Shown piece by piece: positions 1-10,451 of a stretch of DNA of 64,000 bases. The translations under genes and the position numbers were made by a program. Position 1 is the first letter of the stretch, and every line of letters begins with the position of its first letter. Under the pieces are notes generated by a model that was not told the origin of the DNA, searched no databases, and was given only the letters and a program-made list of their open reading frames with translations. The DNA comes from Neobacillus mesonae (GTDB lineage Bacteria > Bacillota > Bacilli > Paenibacillales > Paenibacillaceae): assembly GCA_023715865.1 (NCBI GenBank), contig JAMBOW010000002.1:558001-622000 (forward strand), in the 5' to 3' direction.

Positions 1-1769
1 TCTGGAATACTCTCAATCTCAAGGCCGAATTGTGGCCCGTAAGTATACCGAAGACGGCTGTGCACACTGTACAGGCCAAACATTTGTCCTGTTTCTTCTG
101 TTCGGGCAAGCTCATTCTTAATCTCACTCAAGCGTTCTGACGAGATTCCCTTGCCGTTATCCTGGATCTCTGCGAGCATTTGACCATGCTCTGATGTTAT
201 GTTGATGTTCAATACATTATCGCTTCGTTCTGGACGCAGCCCATGAACAATATAATTTTCCATGATTGGCTGCAGCGTCAGCTTGATGACATGCTCAGCT
301 TGTAATTCAGGCTGTGCCGTAATTGTGTAACGGAATCTGTCTTTGTACCTGATTCGGAAGAGCTCCAAATACAGCTCACACATCTCCAGCTCGTCTTTTA
401 GCATATACTCTTTTTTGGGCTGGACTAGATTTCTAAACAAAACCGAAAGGCTGTAGATCATATCACCCACATCCTTTGCTCCCTGTGCGAGGGCCCTCAT
501 CCGAATCACTTCAAGGGTATTATATAAAAAATGGGGATTAATTCTTGCCTGTAAGGCAACCAGCTCTGTCTCCTTCTGCTTGATCTCCGCTTCATATACA
601 CGTTCTATATACAAATTGAGCTCGTCCATCATATCATTGAAGCTTCTTGAAATTTGTCCCAGCTCATCTCCTCTCTGATCATCAATCCGAGCGGTTAGAT
701 CTCCATTCTTCACTTTGCGGGTAAAGTAAATAATCCGGTTGGTCCGTTTAGCAAAATTAAAGACGATAAATCCCGGAACAAAAATTGCGATGACAATGCA
801 AACAGCGCTGATAATCATAATGAAATCTCTGATATTTGCGTAGGATTCTGCAATCTCGGCCTTTGGAGCTGCTCCGATAATGACATATCCCTTATCCGTT
901 GAAGCGAGCTTGTTAATATACATATCCTCGTTTGTATTTACCAGGTCCAAATTAGAATCATCAAACAGGGCATCGGAAGTGCTTAAGTAAGGATAGCTTT
1001 TACCGTAATATCGACCTTCCGAGTCATACATGACCTTGTTATTAGCAGAAAGCACCACGATCTGGCCTTTAAGCTCATCATTAGCCAGCGTATCGGAAAT
1101 CCGGTTCGAGTCCATATAAACGATGAGCTGTCCAAGATTTTTAAAGGTTTGTTTATCATTGATGGGGACACGAATGGAATATAGAGCAGGATCCCACTGC
1201 TCTATAGCTTGGCGAATCCATACATTCGGAATGGAAATATTTCCGCTCTCAAGGGACATGGCATCAGGAATAAAAGAGCGGGCGGAATTAACGGACATCT
1301 GCCTGAAGGCCTTATCTTGATCAAATCCGGTTAAATACTGCCTTTCGGCACTATACAGCACGATATTTCGAATTCCAGAGTTCTTATCCATTAAATCCTG
1401 AAAGTATCTGAGAACATCCGTAGAATAATGAGGGCTTTCTTTATACAGTTCGTCCAATCGATTCTGGACATATTCATGATAGGGGCGATCCATAAAAGTA
1501 GACAGATTTGCAGAAAGAGCTTCGTTCCGATAAATTTCTCTCACCATGTCCTGAACTAGTTCATACTGCTGATTGATATATCGGTCCACATTTTCCATTG
1601 CTGCTCTTTGGGTGTCCAATTCTCTGCGGACGACCATTTCTGATATGGATACAAATATAAGGTAAGAAAGAGTGGTAATAGTAATAACGGAAATTATAGA
1701 AAATATTAGGAGGATTCTCACGAACATATGGTTGTTTAAAAACTCCTTGTAAACGTTACCATTTTTCAT
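1..1769 (-). CDS. YesM-type two-component sensor histidine kinase (C-terminus cut by window edge)
   Basis: Membrane sensor kinase that should phosphorylate an AraC-type response regulator lying to the left of the window. The ATG at 1769 begins MKNGNVYKEFLNNH and has a GGGGG-rich ribosome site about 10 bases upstream. A first membrane segment lies near residues 17-40. A long extracellular sensor region follows to about residue 310, then a second membrane segment near 313-333, a HAMP linker (KVKNGDLTARIDDQRGDELG) and a His_kinase domain with the phosphorylation motif NPHFLYNT near residue 411. The ATPase part shows an N-box-like QPIMENYIVHG and a G-box-like IQDNGKGIS. The last visible residues are GPQFGLEIESIP, so only a short C-terminal end is missing. 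Members of this family usually sit beside sugar or oligosaccharide ABC importers, but the ligand cannot be read from the sequence. Confidence 0.93.
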   Translation of the reverse strand, partial: MKNGNVYKEFLNNHMFVRILLIFSIISVITITTLSYLIFVSISEMVVRRELDTQRAAMENVDRYINQQYELVQDMVREIYRNEALSANLSTFMDRPYHEYVQNRLDELYKESPHYSTDVLRYFQDLMDKNSGIRNIVLYSAERQYLTGFDQDKAFRQMSVNSARSFIPDAMSLESGNISIPNVWIRQAIEQWDPALYSIRVPINDKQTFKNLGQLIVYMDSNRISDTLANDELKGQIVVLSANNKVMYDSEGRYYGKSYPYLSTSDALFDDSNLDLVNTNEDMYINKLASTDKGYVIIGAAPKAEIAESYANIRDFIMIISAVCIVIAIFVPGFIVFNFAKRTNRIIYFTRKVKNGDLTARIDDQRGDELGQISRSFNDMMDELNLYIERVYEAEIKQKETELVALQARINPHFLYNTLEVIRMRALAQGAKDVGDMIYSLSVLFRNLVQPKKEYMLKDELEMCELYLELFRIRYKDRFRYTITAQPELQAEHVIKLTLQPIMENYIVHGLRPERSDNVLNINITSEHGQMLAEIQDNGKGISSERLSEIKNELARTEETGQMFGLYSVHSRLRYTYGPQFGLEIESIP

Positions 1770-1923
1770 GTCCACAAAAACCCCCGATTCGCTCTTACTA
1801 ATCATTAGTATACCATCTCTCTTTATAACTGAGGGGGTTATCTTTCAGACATTATTTATTAACTTTAATATGAACACTAAATCTTTAATTTGTCCACATT
1901 CCGCTTCGTTTGTCTCTGAGTGC

Positions 1924-2610
1924 TTATTCATAGATACTTTCGGTGAGCGCCCGCAGTTCATCCGGATTGATCGGCTTCAGGCCGGACCGGTTAAAACGCA
2001 CGGCAGAGCCGAAGTGCACCTCTGTCACACCGGTTTGGTTAATAAAATCCCGAATCATTTCCCTCTTCAATCCATTGCCCGCTAAAATTCGCAGATGGCT
2101 TCCTTCTGTCCATTCAACAAGCCGGCGAATCTGCGGAATGGCTTGAGGCGCAGGGCCTGGACCACCAGATGTCAGCACTCTCGTAACTTGAGGATATTTC
2201 ATAAGGGTGCGCAGTCCTTCGAACTGATCCTCCAGCTCATCAAAGGCACGATGAAACGTCACCTGCATACTGCCGGTCCATTTTAACAGCTTTCCGATGG
2301 TTTCTTCGTCAATCTTCCCGTCTGGTGTGAGCGCTCCAAACACAACACCTGCCGCGCCCGTCTCCCGTATCGCTTGAATTTCGGCAGTCATCGTCTCAAC
2401 ATCGGTCTTGCTGTATACGAAGGAGCGGCTATGCGGACGCACCATGACGTGAACGGGAATGCTTACAGCCTTTACGACCTGCGAAACAAGTCCGATTCCT
2501 GGCGTCAATCCTCCTTCTGTGATGGCTGTAATAAGCTCCAGACGTTCCGCGCCATTCTTCTCCGCCATAATGGCGTCATCCACAGTCGTCGCTATAATCT
2601 CAAGCAGCAT
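1924..2610 (-). CDS. cutC: copper homeostasis protein CutC
   Basis: A 228-residue TIM-barrel protein of the CutC family, cytoplasmic. It begins MLLEIIATTVDDA and shows family signatures GAERLEL, VMVRPHSRSF, VTFHRAFDE, RVLTSGG and ILAGNGL. The length is usual for bacterial CutC. A GGAG ribosome site lies about 9 bases before the ATG. Family members were linked to copper handling, but a direct copper role is disputed in several organisms, so the name describes homology rather than proven function. It lies downstream of dapF, separated by the dapF terminator, so it probably has its own promoter. Confidence 0.9.
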   Translation of the reverse strand: MLLEIIATTVDDAIMAEKNGAERLELITAITEGGLTPGIGLVSQVVKAVSIPVHVMVRPHSRSFVYSKTDVETMTAEIQAIRETGAAGVVFGALTPDGKIDEETIGKLLKWTGSMQVTFHRAFDELEDQFEGLRTLMKYPQVTRVLTSGGPGPAPQAIPQIRRLVEWTEGSHLRILAGNGLKREMIRDFINQTGVTEVHFGSAVRFNRSGLKPINPDELRALTESIYE

Positions 2611-2648
2611 CGTAAGTCACTCCATCTCTCTACTAAGTTATTTTTCAC

Positions 2649-2693
2649 AAAAAAAGCACTCCCATCAACTAAGTAAATAGCTGATGGGGATGC
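2649..2693 (-). terminator. intrinsic terminator after dapF
   Basis: On the minus strand a stem of about 14 pairs (GCATCCCCATCAGCT against AGTTGATGGGAGTGC, with one mismatch and some G-U pairs) is followed by seven T. It starts 27 bases past the dapF stop. Confidence 0.85.
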
Positions 2694-2719
2694 CTTTAGG
2701 ACATCATATTTAATTTACA

Positions 2720-3553
2720 TCAGTTTGCAGTTCCTGTGTACACAACCTCTGCAGGGCCGGTCATATACACATGGTTGTCTTCCTCGCTCCATTCAATGTA
2801 CAAGTCTCCGCCCTTGAGGCTGATCCATGCTTCACGATCTGTCGCTCCGTTCAATACTGAGGATACAAGGGTCGCGCAAGCACCGGTTCCGCAAGCGAGA
2901 GTAGGACCAGCACCGCGTTCCCATACGCGCATATCTACGTGCTTGCGATCCTTCACAGTAGCAAACTCAACATTGATCTTCTTAGGGAAGAGAGGATGCG
3001 TCTCAAGCTTCGGTCCCCAAGCTGCAAGATCAAAGTTTACAGCATCATCCACATAGATTACACAGTGCGGATTTCCCATGGACACCGCTGTGAAACGGAA
3101 TCCGCTGCCGCCGACCTCAATCGGTTCATTAACGACTGGATTTGCATTAATCGTCGTCGGCACTTTAAGTCCGTCGAGAACAGGTTCACCCATATCCACC
3201 CGAACCGTTTTTACTTTACCGTCCTGAACAGTCAATTGAACAGGCTGAACACCTGCACCAATCGTCTGGATCGTAATTTCTTCCCGGTCAATGTGACCGT
3301 TGTCGTACACATATTTAGCTACACAGCGGATAGCATTACCACATTGCTCTGCTTCTGTACCGTCAGAATTAATGATGCGCATTTGGAAATCCGCAACATC
3401 TGAAGGCAGAATATATACAAGACCGTCTGCACCGATTCCAAAGAAACGATTGCACCATTTAATTGCTAATTCAGCAGCGTTGCTTGGAAGCTCTTTTTCT
3501 CCATAAACGACAACAAAATCATTTCCAAGCCCGTGCATTTTTGTAAATTCCAT
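2720..3553 (-). CDS. dapF: diaminopimelate epimerase
   Basis: Converts LL-diaminopimelate to meso-diaminopimelate, the branch feeding lysine and peptidoglycan cross-links. The 277-residue protein starts MEFTKMHGLGNDF at the ATG at 3553, which has AAGGAGCGGAG about 7 bases upstream. An in-frame start 13 codons earlier would overlap that ribosome site and adds non-homologous residues. The two catalytic cysteines are visible in TEAEQCGNAIRC (Cys71) and in TLACGTGACA (near residue 220). The length matches the family. A strong terminator follows. It appears monocistronic, with the calcium ATPase gene upstream on the same strand but separated by more than 120 bases. Confidence 0.97.
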   Translation of the reverse strand: MEFTKMHGLGNDFVVVYGEKELPSNAAELAIKWCNRFFGIGADGLVYILPSDVADFQMRIINSDGTEAEQCGNAIRCVAKYVYDNGHIDREEITIQTIGAGVQPVQLTVQDGKVKTVRVDMGEPVLDGLKVPTTINANPVVNEPIEVGGSGFRFTAVSMGNPHCVIYVDDAVNFDLAAWGPKLETHPLFPKKINVEFATVKDRKHVDMRVWERGAGPTLACGTGACATLVSSVLNGATDREAWISLKGGDLYIEWSEEDNHVYMTGPAEVVYTGTAN

Positions 3554-3679
3554 GACGTAACTCCGCTCCTTTTGGCTTTCTAGAAAGGCCAAGATGATAT
3601 CTCAAGTATCCTGCTTTCCATAGGATAAGCATTCGACTTTTTCAGGATAGCATATCTTAAGGAGCGATGAAAATCTATT

Positions 3680-6469
3680 TTATGCTGAAAACTTTGTACT
3701 TTTAGGTGTGTATCCGCCTGTAATTAATCTGCGGCGGCTGCGGCGTCCACCCCATACACTGCCTATGCCGAGCAGGAACGTTGGAATACCTGCCGCAACG
3801 ATCACAAGTGCCCATTCTCTTAAATTGAGCGGTACCGTTTTAAAGATAGGCTGAAGCTGCGGTGTGTACATAACAACAAGCATGAGGATAACGGATGACA
3901 GAACGGCGAGCACCAAGTATTTGTTTTGCAGCGGGTTTCGGTGAAAAATAGATCTTGAGCTGCGGCAGTCAAATACATGGATCAGCTGTGCCATAACAAG
4001 CGTGGCAAAAGCAACAGATTGTGCCTTAACAAGCTGGCCTTCGCTATCTGGTGCCGCCTGCAGCGTGAGCCAGAATGCTCCAAGCGTACATAATCCGATC
4101 AGTACTCCCCGGCTGATAATCTTCCATCCCAGCCTTCTTGCAAAGATATTCTCCTTCGCCGAGCGCGGCTTATGCTCCATCAAATCCTTCTCTGGCTGGT
4201 CAACACCAAGCGCCATCGCCGGCAGACCGTCGGTCACGAGATTGACCCATAGGATCTGGATCGGCAGCAATGGGAGCGGAAGTCCAGCCATCATGGCAAA
4301 GAACATCGTTAATATTTCACCCACGTTAGAGGCCAGCAAATAGCGAATGAATTTTCGAATATTCTCGTAAATGTTTCGCCCTTCCTCTATAGCAGAAACA
4401 ATCGTAGAAAAATTGTCATCACTCAAAATAAGAGCTGAAGCCTCTTTCGTTACGTCCGTACCTGTAATCCCCATCGCAATACCGATATCTGCCGCCTTAA
4501 TAGCCGGTGCATCATTGACCCCGTCACCTGTCATGGCGACAACATGTCCTTGGCGTTGAAGTGATTTTACAATTCTAAGCTTATGTTCAGGAGATACCCT
4601 GGCATAAACGTATATATGGTCTACCTCTTTATCCAGCTCTTCATCGCTGAGCAAAGAAAGCTGCTGACCGGTGAATACTTTTCCACCTCTCGGAAGAATA
4701 CCCAGCTGGTGAGCGATAGCCTCTGCTGTCAACGAATGATCCCCAGTAATCATAACCGTTTTGATTCCCGCTCTTCGGCACGTAGCAATCGCATCTCGCA
4801 CTTCTTTTCGCGGAGGGTCAATCATCCCTGCCAGTCCGACAAATATCAGCTGGCACTCTGCCTTTTGCTCGCTGTTCACTTCTTCTTCCGGCTTTACGTC
4901 ACGGTAAGCCATGCCCAGCACTCTTAGTGCTGCGCCTGCCATTTTTTCCCCGGCCTCTATCACCTTCTGTCTCAGTGTCCCGGTGAAGGGAACAACTTTC
5001 CCTTCCCACATGATGTAGGCACACTGTTTAATCAATACATCCGGTGCACCTTTAGTAAAAATGAGCCTGCCTCCCTGGTGCCGCATCATGACTGACATCA
5101 GCTTCCGTTCGGAATCGAACGGAAACTCCTGCACCCGGTCATATAATCCAGACAAGCTTTGAGGGGACACTCCTGCCTTTGAGGCTAATGTGACAAGAGC
5201 ACCTTCGGTAGGATCTCCCTTGAGCCTCCATTCCATTTCTTCCTGCTTCTTTTTACCGCTGCGGCTGTCTATAGCTGAAACCTCTTCAATCTCCGCATTA
5301 TTGCACAGGGCGCTGATTTGAAACAGCCTGCGAAGGGACTGATCGCTCTTAAGGTCAACGATTTGCTTTCCATAGGTAATTTGCCCAGACGGGTTGTAGC
5401 CTTCACCTGATACCTTCAAATGGCGTCCGCCCTGCCACACATCGGTCACGGTCATTTTGTTCTGTGTCAGCGTTCCTGTCTTGTCCGAACAAATCACCGA
5501 AGCAGAGCCCAGCGTCTCAACGGAAGGCAGCTTACGAACGATCGCCTTTCGTTTGATCATTCGCTGAACGCCGAGAGCGAGGGCAATCGTTACGATAGCC
5601 GGAAGACCCTCAGGGATGGCAGCAACGGCTAAGCTTACACCAGCGAGGAACATACCTATGGCCGGCTGTCCATGCAAAATACCTGCTACTACAACAAGTA
5701 CAGTCAGCACAAGGGCTACGATAATCAGTATTTTACCCAGCTGCTCCAGTCTTCGCTGCAGCGGAGTTTCCTGGGCCTCGGTGCTTTGAATAAGATCAGC
5801 AATTTTGCCCATTTCAGTATCCATCCCGGTTCGGATGACAATCCCTTTCGCTGTACCTCTTGTGACCATCGTTCCCATAAATCCGATGTTCTTTTGGTCC
5901 CCAAGCGGAATATCCTCCTGATGAATTGCTCTGCTGTGCTTGCTTACCGGCACCGATTCTCCTGTTAATGCCGACTCCTCCACATCACAGTTGCTGGTCA
6001 ATACAAAACGGATGTCTGCCGGCACCCGGTCACCGCTTTCCAGAGTGACAACATCTCCTCGCACCAGACTTTTCGCGGGAACTTGCATAATCTTGCCGTC
6101 TCGCAGCACTTTCGCTGTGGGAGCAGACAGCTTCTTCAGCGCACTAAGCGATTTTTCCGCCCGGAATTCCTGAACAAATCCGAGGATTCCATTCAATAAA
6201 ATAATCGCAATAATAGTGATGGCATCCAGATATTCACCTAACAGTCCTGACACAAGCGTAGCTCCGACCAAAACAAGCACCATAAAATCCTTGAATTGAT
6301 TCAGGAAAAGGGTGATCGGAGATATCCCTTTCCCCTCCGACAGCTCATTCGCCCCTGACTCTTTCCGTCTCTCTTCCGTCTCTGCATCAGAAAGACCTAT
6401 CTGCGGGTCAACATCAAGGCTGGCCCCGAGATCCTCTGTAGTCATCTGATGCCACTTCTTATGTTCCAT
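3680..6469 (-). CDS. yloB: calcium-translocating P-type ATPase, SERCA/YloB type
   Basis: Integral membrane pump using ATP to export Ca2+. The chosen ATG at 6469 ([15 protein letters not shown]) is preceded by GGGAGGGG and gives 929 residues, near the roughly 890 of the Bacillus YloB family. Visible P-type motifs, in order: LTGES (actuator domain), PEGLPA in transmembrane helix 4 (typical of IIA calcium pumps), DKTGTLT with the phosphorylated aspartate, KGAPD (nucleotide binding), MITGDH and GDGVNDAPA (hinge). The C-terminal cation ATPase domain has several membrane helices and ends in a basic tail. It is divergent from rqcH (yloA), the same neighbours as in Bacillus subtilis. Calcium specificity is inferred from family position. 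Confidence 0.92.
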   Translation of the reverse strand: MEHKKWHQMTTEDLGASLDVDPQIGLSDAETEERRKESGANELSEGKGISPITLFLNQFKDFMVLVLVGATLVSGLLGEYLDAITIIAIILLNGILGFVQEFRAEKSLSALKKLSAPTAKVLRDGKIMQVPAKSLVRGDVVTLESGDRVPADIRFVLTSNCDVEESALTGESVPVSKHSRAIHQEDIPLGDQKNIGFMGTMVTRGTAKGIVIRTGMDTEMGKIADLIQSTEAQETPLQRRLEQLGKILIIVALVLTVLVVVAGILHGQPAIGMFLAGVSLAVAAIPEGLPAIVTIALALGVQRMIKRKAIVRKLPSVETLGSASVICSDKTGTLTQNKMTVTDVWQGGRHLKVSGEGYNPSGQITYGKQIVDLKSDQSLRRLFQISALCNNAEIEEVSAIDSRSGKKKQEEMEWRLKGDPTEGALVTLASKAGVSPQSLSGLYDRVQEFPFDSERKLMSVMMRHQGGRLIFTKGAPDVLIKQCAYIMWEGKVVPFTGTLRQKVIEAGEKMAGAALRVLGMAYRDVKPEEEVNSEQKAECQLIFVGLAGMIDPPRKEVRDAIATCRRAGIKTVMITGDHSLTAEAIAHQLGILPRGGKVFTGQQLSLLSDEELDKEVDHIYVYARVSPEHKLRIVKSLQRQGHVVAMTGDGVNDAPAIKAADIGIAMGITGTDVTKEASALILSDDNFSTIVSAIEEGRNIYENIRKFIRYLLASNVGEILTMFFAMMAGLPLPLLPIQILWVNLVTDGLPAMALGVDQPEKDLMEHKPRSAKENIFARRLGWKIISRGVLIGLCTLGAFWLTLQAAPDSEGQLVKAQSVAFATLVMAQLIHVFDCRSSRSIFHRNPLQNKYLVLAVLSSVILMLVVMYTPQLQPIFKTVPLNLREWALVIVAAGIPTFLLGIGSVWGGRRSRRRLITGGYTPKSTKFSA

Positions 6470-6722
6470 GCGTAAAGTTTCCCCTCCCGGTCTCTTAGTC
6501 CTGTGCCTGTCCAGTGTCAAAGCGTGCAAAATCTAATCATCTGACAATAGCGCGAATAAACGCCGGACAAACTCCTTAAAATACTCTATTCGGACAAGGG
6601 CGGAAATATCACACGTAAAGAGCGCTTAAGTTTTTGCCAAAACTTTTGTATGATAGTAAAAGGCAAACCTAGCCTTCCTATTCGGCTATGAACCAAAGTA
6701 TAAGATGGGAGAACATTTAATT

Positions 6723-8468
6723 ATGGCATTAGACGGAATCGTTGTCCGCGCAATTGTGGATCAGCTTCAAGCCTGCGTTGGCGGACGCATGAATAAAATA
6801 CATCAACCAAACGGTCACGATATTGTAATCAGTCTCCGGGCAGGGCGCGAGAACGCGAAATTGCTCCTGTCGGCAAGCCCGACTTACCCGCGGGTTCATT
6901 TTACAGAGCAGACATTCGTTAACCCGACTGAAGCACCTATGTTCTGTATGCTGATGCGCAAGCACTGTGAGAGCGGGATCATTGAAAACATCAGCCAAGT
7001 GGGCATGGAGCGGATCATTTATATCGACGTGAGACAACGCGATGAGCTTGGTGATGTTTCTTTCAAAAGAATTATTATTGAGCTGATGGGGCGCCACAGC
7101 AATATTATTCTGGTTGATCCTAAAGCAGGGACGATACTGGACGGCATTCATCATGTTACTCCGGCCATCAGCAGCTATCGGGTTGTCATGCCCGGTTTCT
7201 CGTATACGGAACCACCGCAGCAGAACAAACATCATCCCTTAATGGCAGACGCATCCCTATTCACGGCGTATGAAGCATATGAAGGATCAGCTGCCAAATG
7301 GCTGGTGGACACCTTCAGCGGATTAAGTCCGCTTATCGCCGAAGAAATTGCTTTCCGAGCTCGTCAAGCAGGTCAGGAAGAGACTTTTGATGCATCACAG
7401 CTGAGTAGCGCCTTTTACGAAGTGATGAGCCTTGTTTCTACAAATCAGTTCACTCCGAACATCGGTCAAAATGCTAAAGGAAAAATGGTGTTTTCAGCCA
7501 TTCCGCTTTCGCATCTGGGTAACGAGATTACAGAATACGATTCAATCAGCAAATGCATGGAAGCTTACTACGGGGAAAAGGCTGAGCGCGATGCGGTAAA
7601 ACAGAAAGTAAGCGATCTGCTGCGGTTTTTACAAAATGAGCGGAATAAAAATATCAAGAAGCTGGACCATCTGCAGGAGGATCTAGCTGAAGCCGACGAT
7701 GCAGACCAATATCGCATTTTTGGAGAGCTGCTGTTTGCCTCCCTGTACGCTGTTCAGAAAGGTGACAAGGAGGTTATCCTCCCCAATTTTTATGATGAAG
7801 AGCAGAAGGAAGTGCGGATAGCGCTGGACCCGCTCCTGACTCCATCAGACAATGCGCAGCGGTATTTTAAAAAATACAATAAATACAAAAACAGCCTGCA
7901 GGTCATTGAAGAGCAGCTGGTAAAAACTCGGGAAGAAATCGAATACATGGATAATTTGCTGCAGCAGCTGTCCATTGCCTCGATGAGCGACATTGAAGAG
8001 ATACGCGAGGAGCTTGTCTCACAGGGGTACCTAAGAGATCGAAGCAAAAAAGGCGCCAAGAAAAAGAAAAAAAACAATCTGCCTACTCTTAACGTATTTA
8101 CATCGTCTGAAGGTATCGAGATCTACGTAGGAAAAAACAATTTGCAAAACGAATACCTCACCAATCGTCTTGCGAATTCCAATGATACCTGGCTTCATAC
8201 CAAGGATATTCCGGGCTCCCATGTCGTCATCCGTGCAAGTTCCTTTGGCGAGGAAACACTGAATGAAGCCGCCCAGCTCGCTGCTTATCACAGCCAGGCT
8301 AAGGAGTCCAGCAGTGTCCCGGTGGATTATACGCTGATCCGTCATGTGAAGAAACCAAGCGGTGCGAAGCCCGGATTCGTCATCTATGATAATCAGAAGA
8401 CACTGTTTGTAACACCGGATGAAGAACGGATCAAGCAGCTGCCTAATACAATCAAGAACGGATCTTGA
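6723..8468 (+). CDS. rqcH: ribosome quality control protein RqcH (NFACT family, formerly fibronectin-binding protein)
   Basis: Bacterial homologue of Rqc2/NEMF. It binds stalled 50S-peptidyl-tRNA complexes and directs C-terminal alanine tailing. The start at 6723 (MALDGIVVRAIVDQL) matches the family N-terminus and has a GGGAG site about 10 bases upstream. An ATG 18 bases earlier lacks a ribosome site. The 581 residues show the NFACT-N domain (1-230), a coiled-coil middle (about 290-430) with a lysine-rich KKGAKKKKKNN stretch near 445, and an NFACT-R domain with LHTKDIPGSHVVIR and TLIRHVKKPSGAKPG. At the position of the tRNA-contacting Asp-Arg motif this protein has Glu96-Arg97 (VGMERII). A bidirectional-looking terminator follows. 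Confidence 0.95.
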   Translation: MALDGIVVRAIVDQLQACVGGRMNKIHQPNGHDIVISLRAGRENAKLLLSASPTYPRVHFTEQTFVNPTEAPMFCMLMRKHCESGIIENISQVGMERIIYIDVRQRDELGDVSFKRIIIELMGRHSNIILVDPKAGTILDGIHHVTPAISSYRVVMPGFSYTEPPQQNKHHPLMADASLFTAYEAYEGSAAKWLVDTFSGLSPLIAEEIAFRARQAGQEETFDASQLSSAFYEVMSLVSTNQFTPNIGQNAKGKMVFSAIPLSHLGNEITEYDSISKCMEAYYGEKAERDAVKQKVSDLLRFLQNERNKNIKKLDHLQEDLAEADDADQYRIFGELLFASLYAVQKGDKEVILPNFYDEEQKEVRIALDPLLTPSDNAQRYFKKYNKYKNSLQVIEEQLVKTREEIEYMDNLLQQLSIASMSDIEEIREELVSQGYLRDRSKKGAKKKKKNNLPTLNVFTSSEGIEIYVGKNNLQNEYLTNRLANSNDTWLHTKDIPGSHVVIRASSFGEETLNEAAQLAAYHSQAKESSSVPVDYTLIRHVKKPSGAKPGFVIYDNQKTLFVTPDEERIKQLPNTIKNGS

Positions 8469-8503
8469 TTCACAATTTAGTTATATTCTTGAGTCATAAT
8501 AAG

Positions 8504-8552
8504 AACAGCCCCTCTAATGTGTGAGATGATCCGCATTAGAGGGGCTGTTTTA
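8504..8552 (+). terminator. terminator after rqcH
   Basis: AACAGCCCCTCTAATG and CATTAGAGGGGCTGTTTT form a 16-pair stem with a short T run. The site lies between the convergent rqcH and PHP genes and could serve both. Confidence 0.88.
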
Positions 8553-8564
8553 TAATTAACTATT

Positions 8565-9410
8565 TTATTTGCGCAATCGGTCAAGAACCTCTGCATCCAC
8601 ACTTACACTGCCCAGGTCTCCATGGAAGACAACACCTTGTCTGGCCCCATGGAAATCCGAACCGCCAGTAATGATCAGGCCGTATTTTACAGCCATGGCA
8701 TTGTAGCGTTCTTCTTCATCTGGTCCATGATCTGAATGATAGACCTCAATACCTTCAGGCTGACCCTGCTCAATGATTTGGATTACCAATTCATCATCCC
8801 CGTACAGCCCGGGGTGAGCAAGCACAGGAGTCCCTCCAGCCTCTCGGATCCAGTCAAAAGCCTCCTCCGGTGCTACGCGAGGAACACTGACAAAACCCGG
8901 TTTCCCTTCTGCCAGGTATAAGTCAAAGGCTTCCCGCATGTTCTGTACATAGCCCTTATGCACCATGGCATCCGCGATATGGGGACGCCCGATGGTTTCA
9001 TCCTTGTCCAAAGGTCTGTTCATCACGCTGATGACTTCTTCCATCGTAAGGTGGAGTCCCAGCTCCGTAAGCTTGTTAAGGATGCGCAGATTACGTTCTT
9101 CACGGGTTCGGCGAAGGGTTTCAAGCCTTTCCAGGAACGCTCTATCCTGTATATCTACATAATAGCCAAGAACGTGGATGTCTTTGCCGCCCGCCCGAGT
9201 ACTGATTTCAACACCAGGAACAACCTTGATGCCATATTGTTCACCAGCCTTTAAAGCCTCAGCTACTCCTGAAACTGTATCGTGATCCGTAATTGCAACA
9301 GCAGAAAGACCTCTGTCAGAAGCAAGCCGGACATTCTCCGAAGGAGATTGCATACCGTCCGAAGCAAGTGTATGTGTGTGAAGATCACAGCGATTTGTTT
9401 GTTTGTTCAT
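8565..9410 (-). CDS. PHP-domain phosphoesterase
   Basis: A 281-residue metal-dependent PHP-domain hydrolase, cytoplasmic. Metal-ligand motifs are DLHTHTLASDG near residue 9, ITDHDT near 40, GVEIS near 66, HPGLYG near 190, YHSDHGPDEEERY near 215 and GGSDFHG near 245. This arrangement matches the YciV/RNase AM type of PHP proteins, which act as 3',5'-nucleoside bisphosphate phosphatases or 5'-3' exoribonucleases. The exact substrate here is inferred only. The ATG at 9410 has AGGAGT about 12 bases upstream. It lies 20 bases after a LysR gene on the same strand, so the two are probably cotranscribed. Confidence 0.88.
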   Translation of the reverse strand: MNKQTNRCDLHTHTLASDGMQSPSENVRLASDRGLSAVAITDHDTVSGVAEALKAGEQYGIKVVPGVEISTRAGGKDIHVLGYYVDIQDRAFLERLETLRRTREERNLRILNKLTELGLHLTMEEVISVMNRPLDKDETIGRPHIADAMVHKGYVQNMREAFDLYLAEGKPGFVSVPRVAPEEAFDWIREAGGTPVLAHPGLYGDDELVIQIIEQGQPEGIEVYHSDHGPDEEERYNAMAVKYGLIITGGSDFHGARQGVVFHGDLGSVSVDAEVLDRLRK

Positions 9411-9430
9411 AGATAATCGTGACTCCTATC

Positions 9431-10345
9431 TTATTCCTGAGTGATATCTAATGGATGAGCCTGCTTTTTTAAATAATTCAAAAAGGTCACCGCCGAAATG
9501 GGCAGCATCGATGATTTCGAATATACCTCGTAAAACTCCCTTTTGAACTCGATGTCTTTCAAATCCAGTACCTTTAAGAGCCCAAGTGTCACTTCGTGCT
9601 TTACAGAGGACGGAGAAATAATCGTTATGCCCACACCGGCTTCCACAGCTGACTTGATTGCTCCGGTGCTCCCCAGCTCCATCACTGTATTCAGCTTAGC
9701 AGGATCTATCCCGTGCTCACGCATAGCATCCTCCATAACTTGTCTTGTCCCCGATCCCTTCTCACGCACTATAAAAGGATAGTCTAATATATCATGAAGT
9801 CCGATCTCTTCCTTAAAGGTCAGCGGGTGATTACCGGGAACAATCAGCTTCAGCTCATCACGCATAGCCGGCTGTACGATCAAATCCGGATGAGAAAGCG
9901 GCGCTTCAATCATTCCAAAGTTTAACTGGTGCTTCATAATTCCTTCAATAATTTGAGTTGTATTCATTACATTCATGACAATTGAGATATCGGGGTGTTT
10001 TTTTCCGAAGGGTCCAAGCAAACGAGGGAGCACGTACTCACCAATCGTGAGACTGGCACCGATTAACAGCCTGCCCTGCAGCTTGTCCGTAAAGGATGAC
10101 ATGCCCTCATCCGTTTCACGGAACAGTTCCATGCTGCGGAGTGCATACGGCAGGAGCGCCTCACCCGCCTCAGATAATTCTATTTTTTTAGTTGAACGAT
10201 GAATCAATTTAGTTCCGAAATAATCCTCCAACGATTGAATTTGCATCGTCACCGCAGGCTGAGTCATATGCAATGCCTGAGCTGCTGCCGAGAAGCTTCC
10301 CTTTTCCGCAACGGTATAAAAAATATGTAATTGGTGAAAGTTCAT
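9431..10345 (-). CDS. LysR-family transcriptional regulator
   Basis: A 304-residue DNA-binding regulator. The N-terminal winged helix reads MNFHQLHIFYTVAEKGSFS and MTQPAVTMQIQSLEDYFG, and is followed by the linker helix. The effector domain starts near residue 90 (GRLLIGASLTIGEYVLP) and contains SGTRQVMEDAM and GAIKSAVEAGVGI, as in CysL/YeiE-like members. The effector is unknown. An AAGGGGGCG ribosome site precedes the ATG. It is followed after 20 bases by the PHP phosphoesterase, which is a possible operon partner. Confidence 0.93.
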   Translation of the reverse strand: MNFHQLHIFYTVAEKGSFSAAAQALHMTQPAVTMQIQSLEDYFGTKLIHRSTKKIELSEAGEALLPYALRSMELFRETDEGMSSFTDKLQGRLLIGASLTIGEYVLPRLLGPFGKKHPDISIVMNVMNTTQIIEGIMKHQLNFGMIEAPLSHPDLIVQPAMRDELKLIVPGNHPLTFKEEIGLHDILDYPFIVREKGSGTRQVMEDAMREHGIDPAKLNTVMELGSTGAIKSAVEAGVGITIISPSSVKHEVTLGLLKVLDLKDIEFKREFYEVYSKSSMLPISAVTFLNYLKKQAHPLDITQE

Positions 10346-10392
10346 TTTGCTTTTTACGCCCCCTTAAACTTTCCTTATTGTAACCGATCCAC

Positions 10393-10421
10393 AAAAAAAA
10401 GTGTGCAAATCTGCACACTTT
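10393..10421 (-). terminator. terminator for the gene at 10452-10889
   Basis: A perfect 10-pair stem AAAGTGTGCA/TGCACACTTT with a four-base loop. On the minus strand it runs into a T tract. Confidence 0.85.
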
Positions 10422-10451
10422 CTGCTCAAATCTATGCTGTTGTATCCAAGG

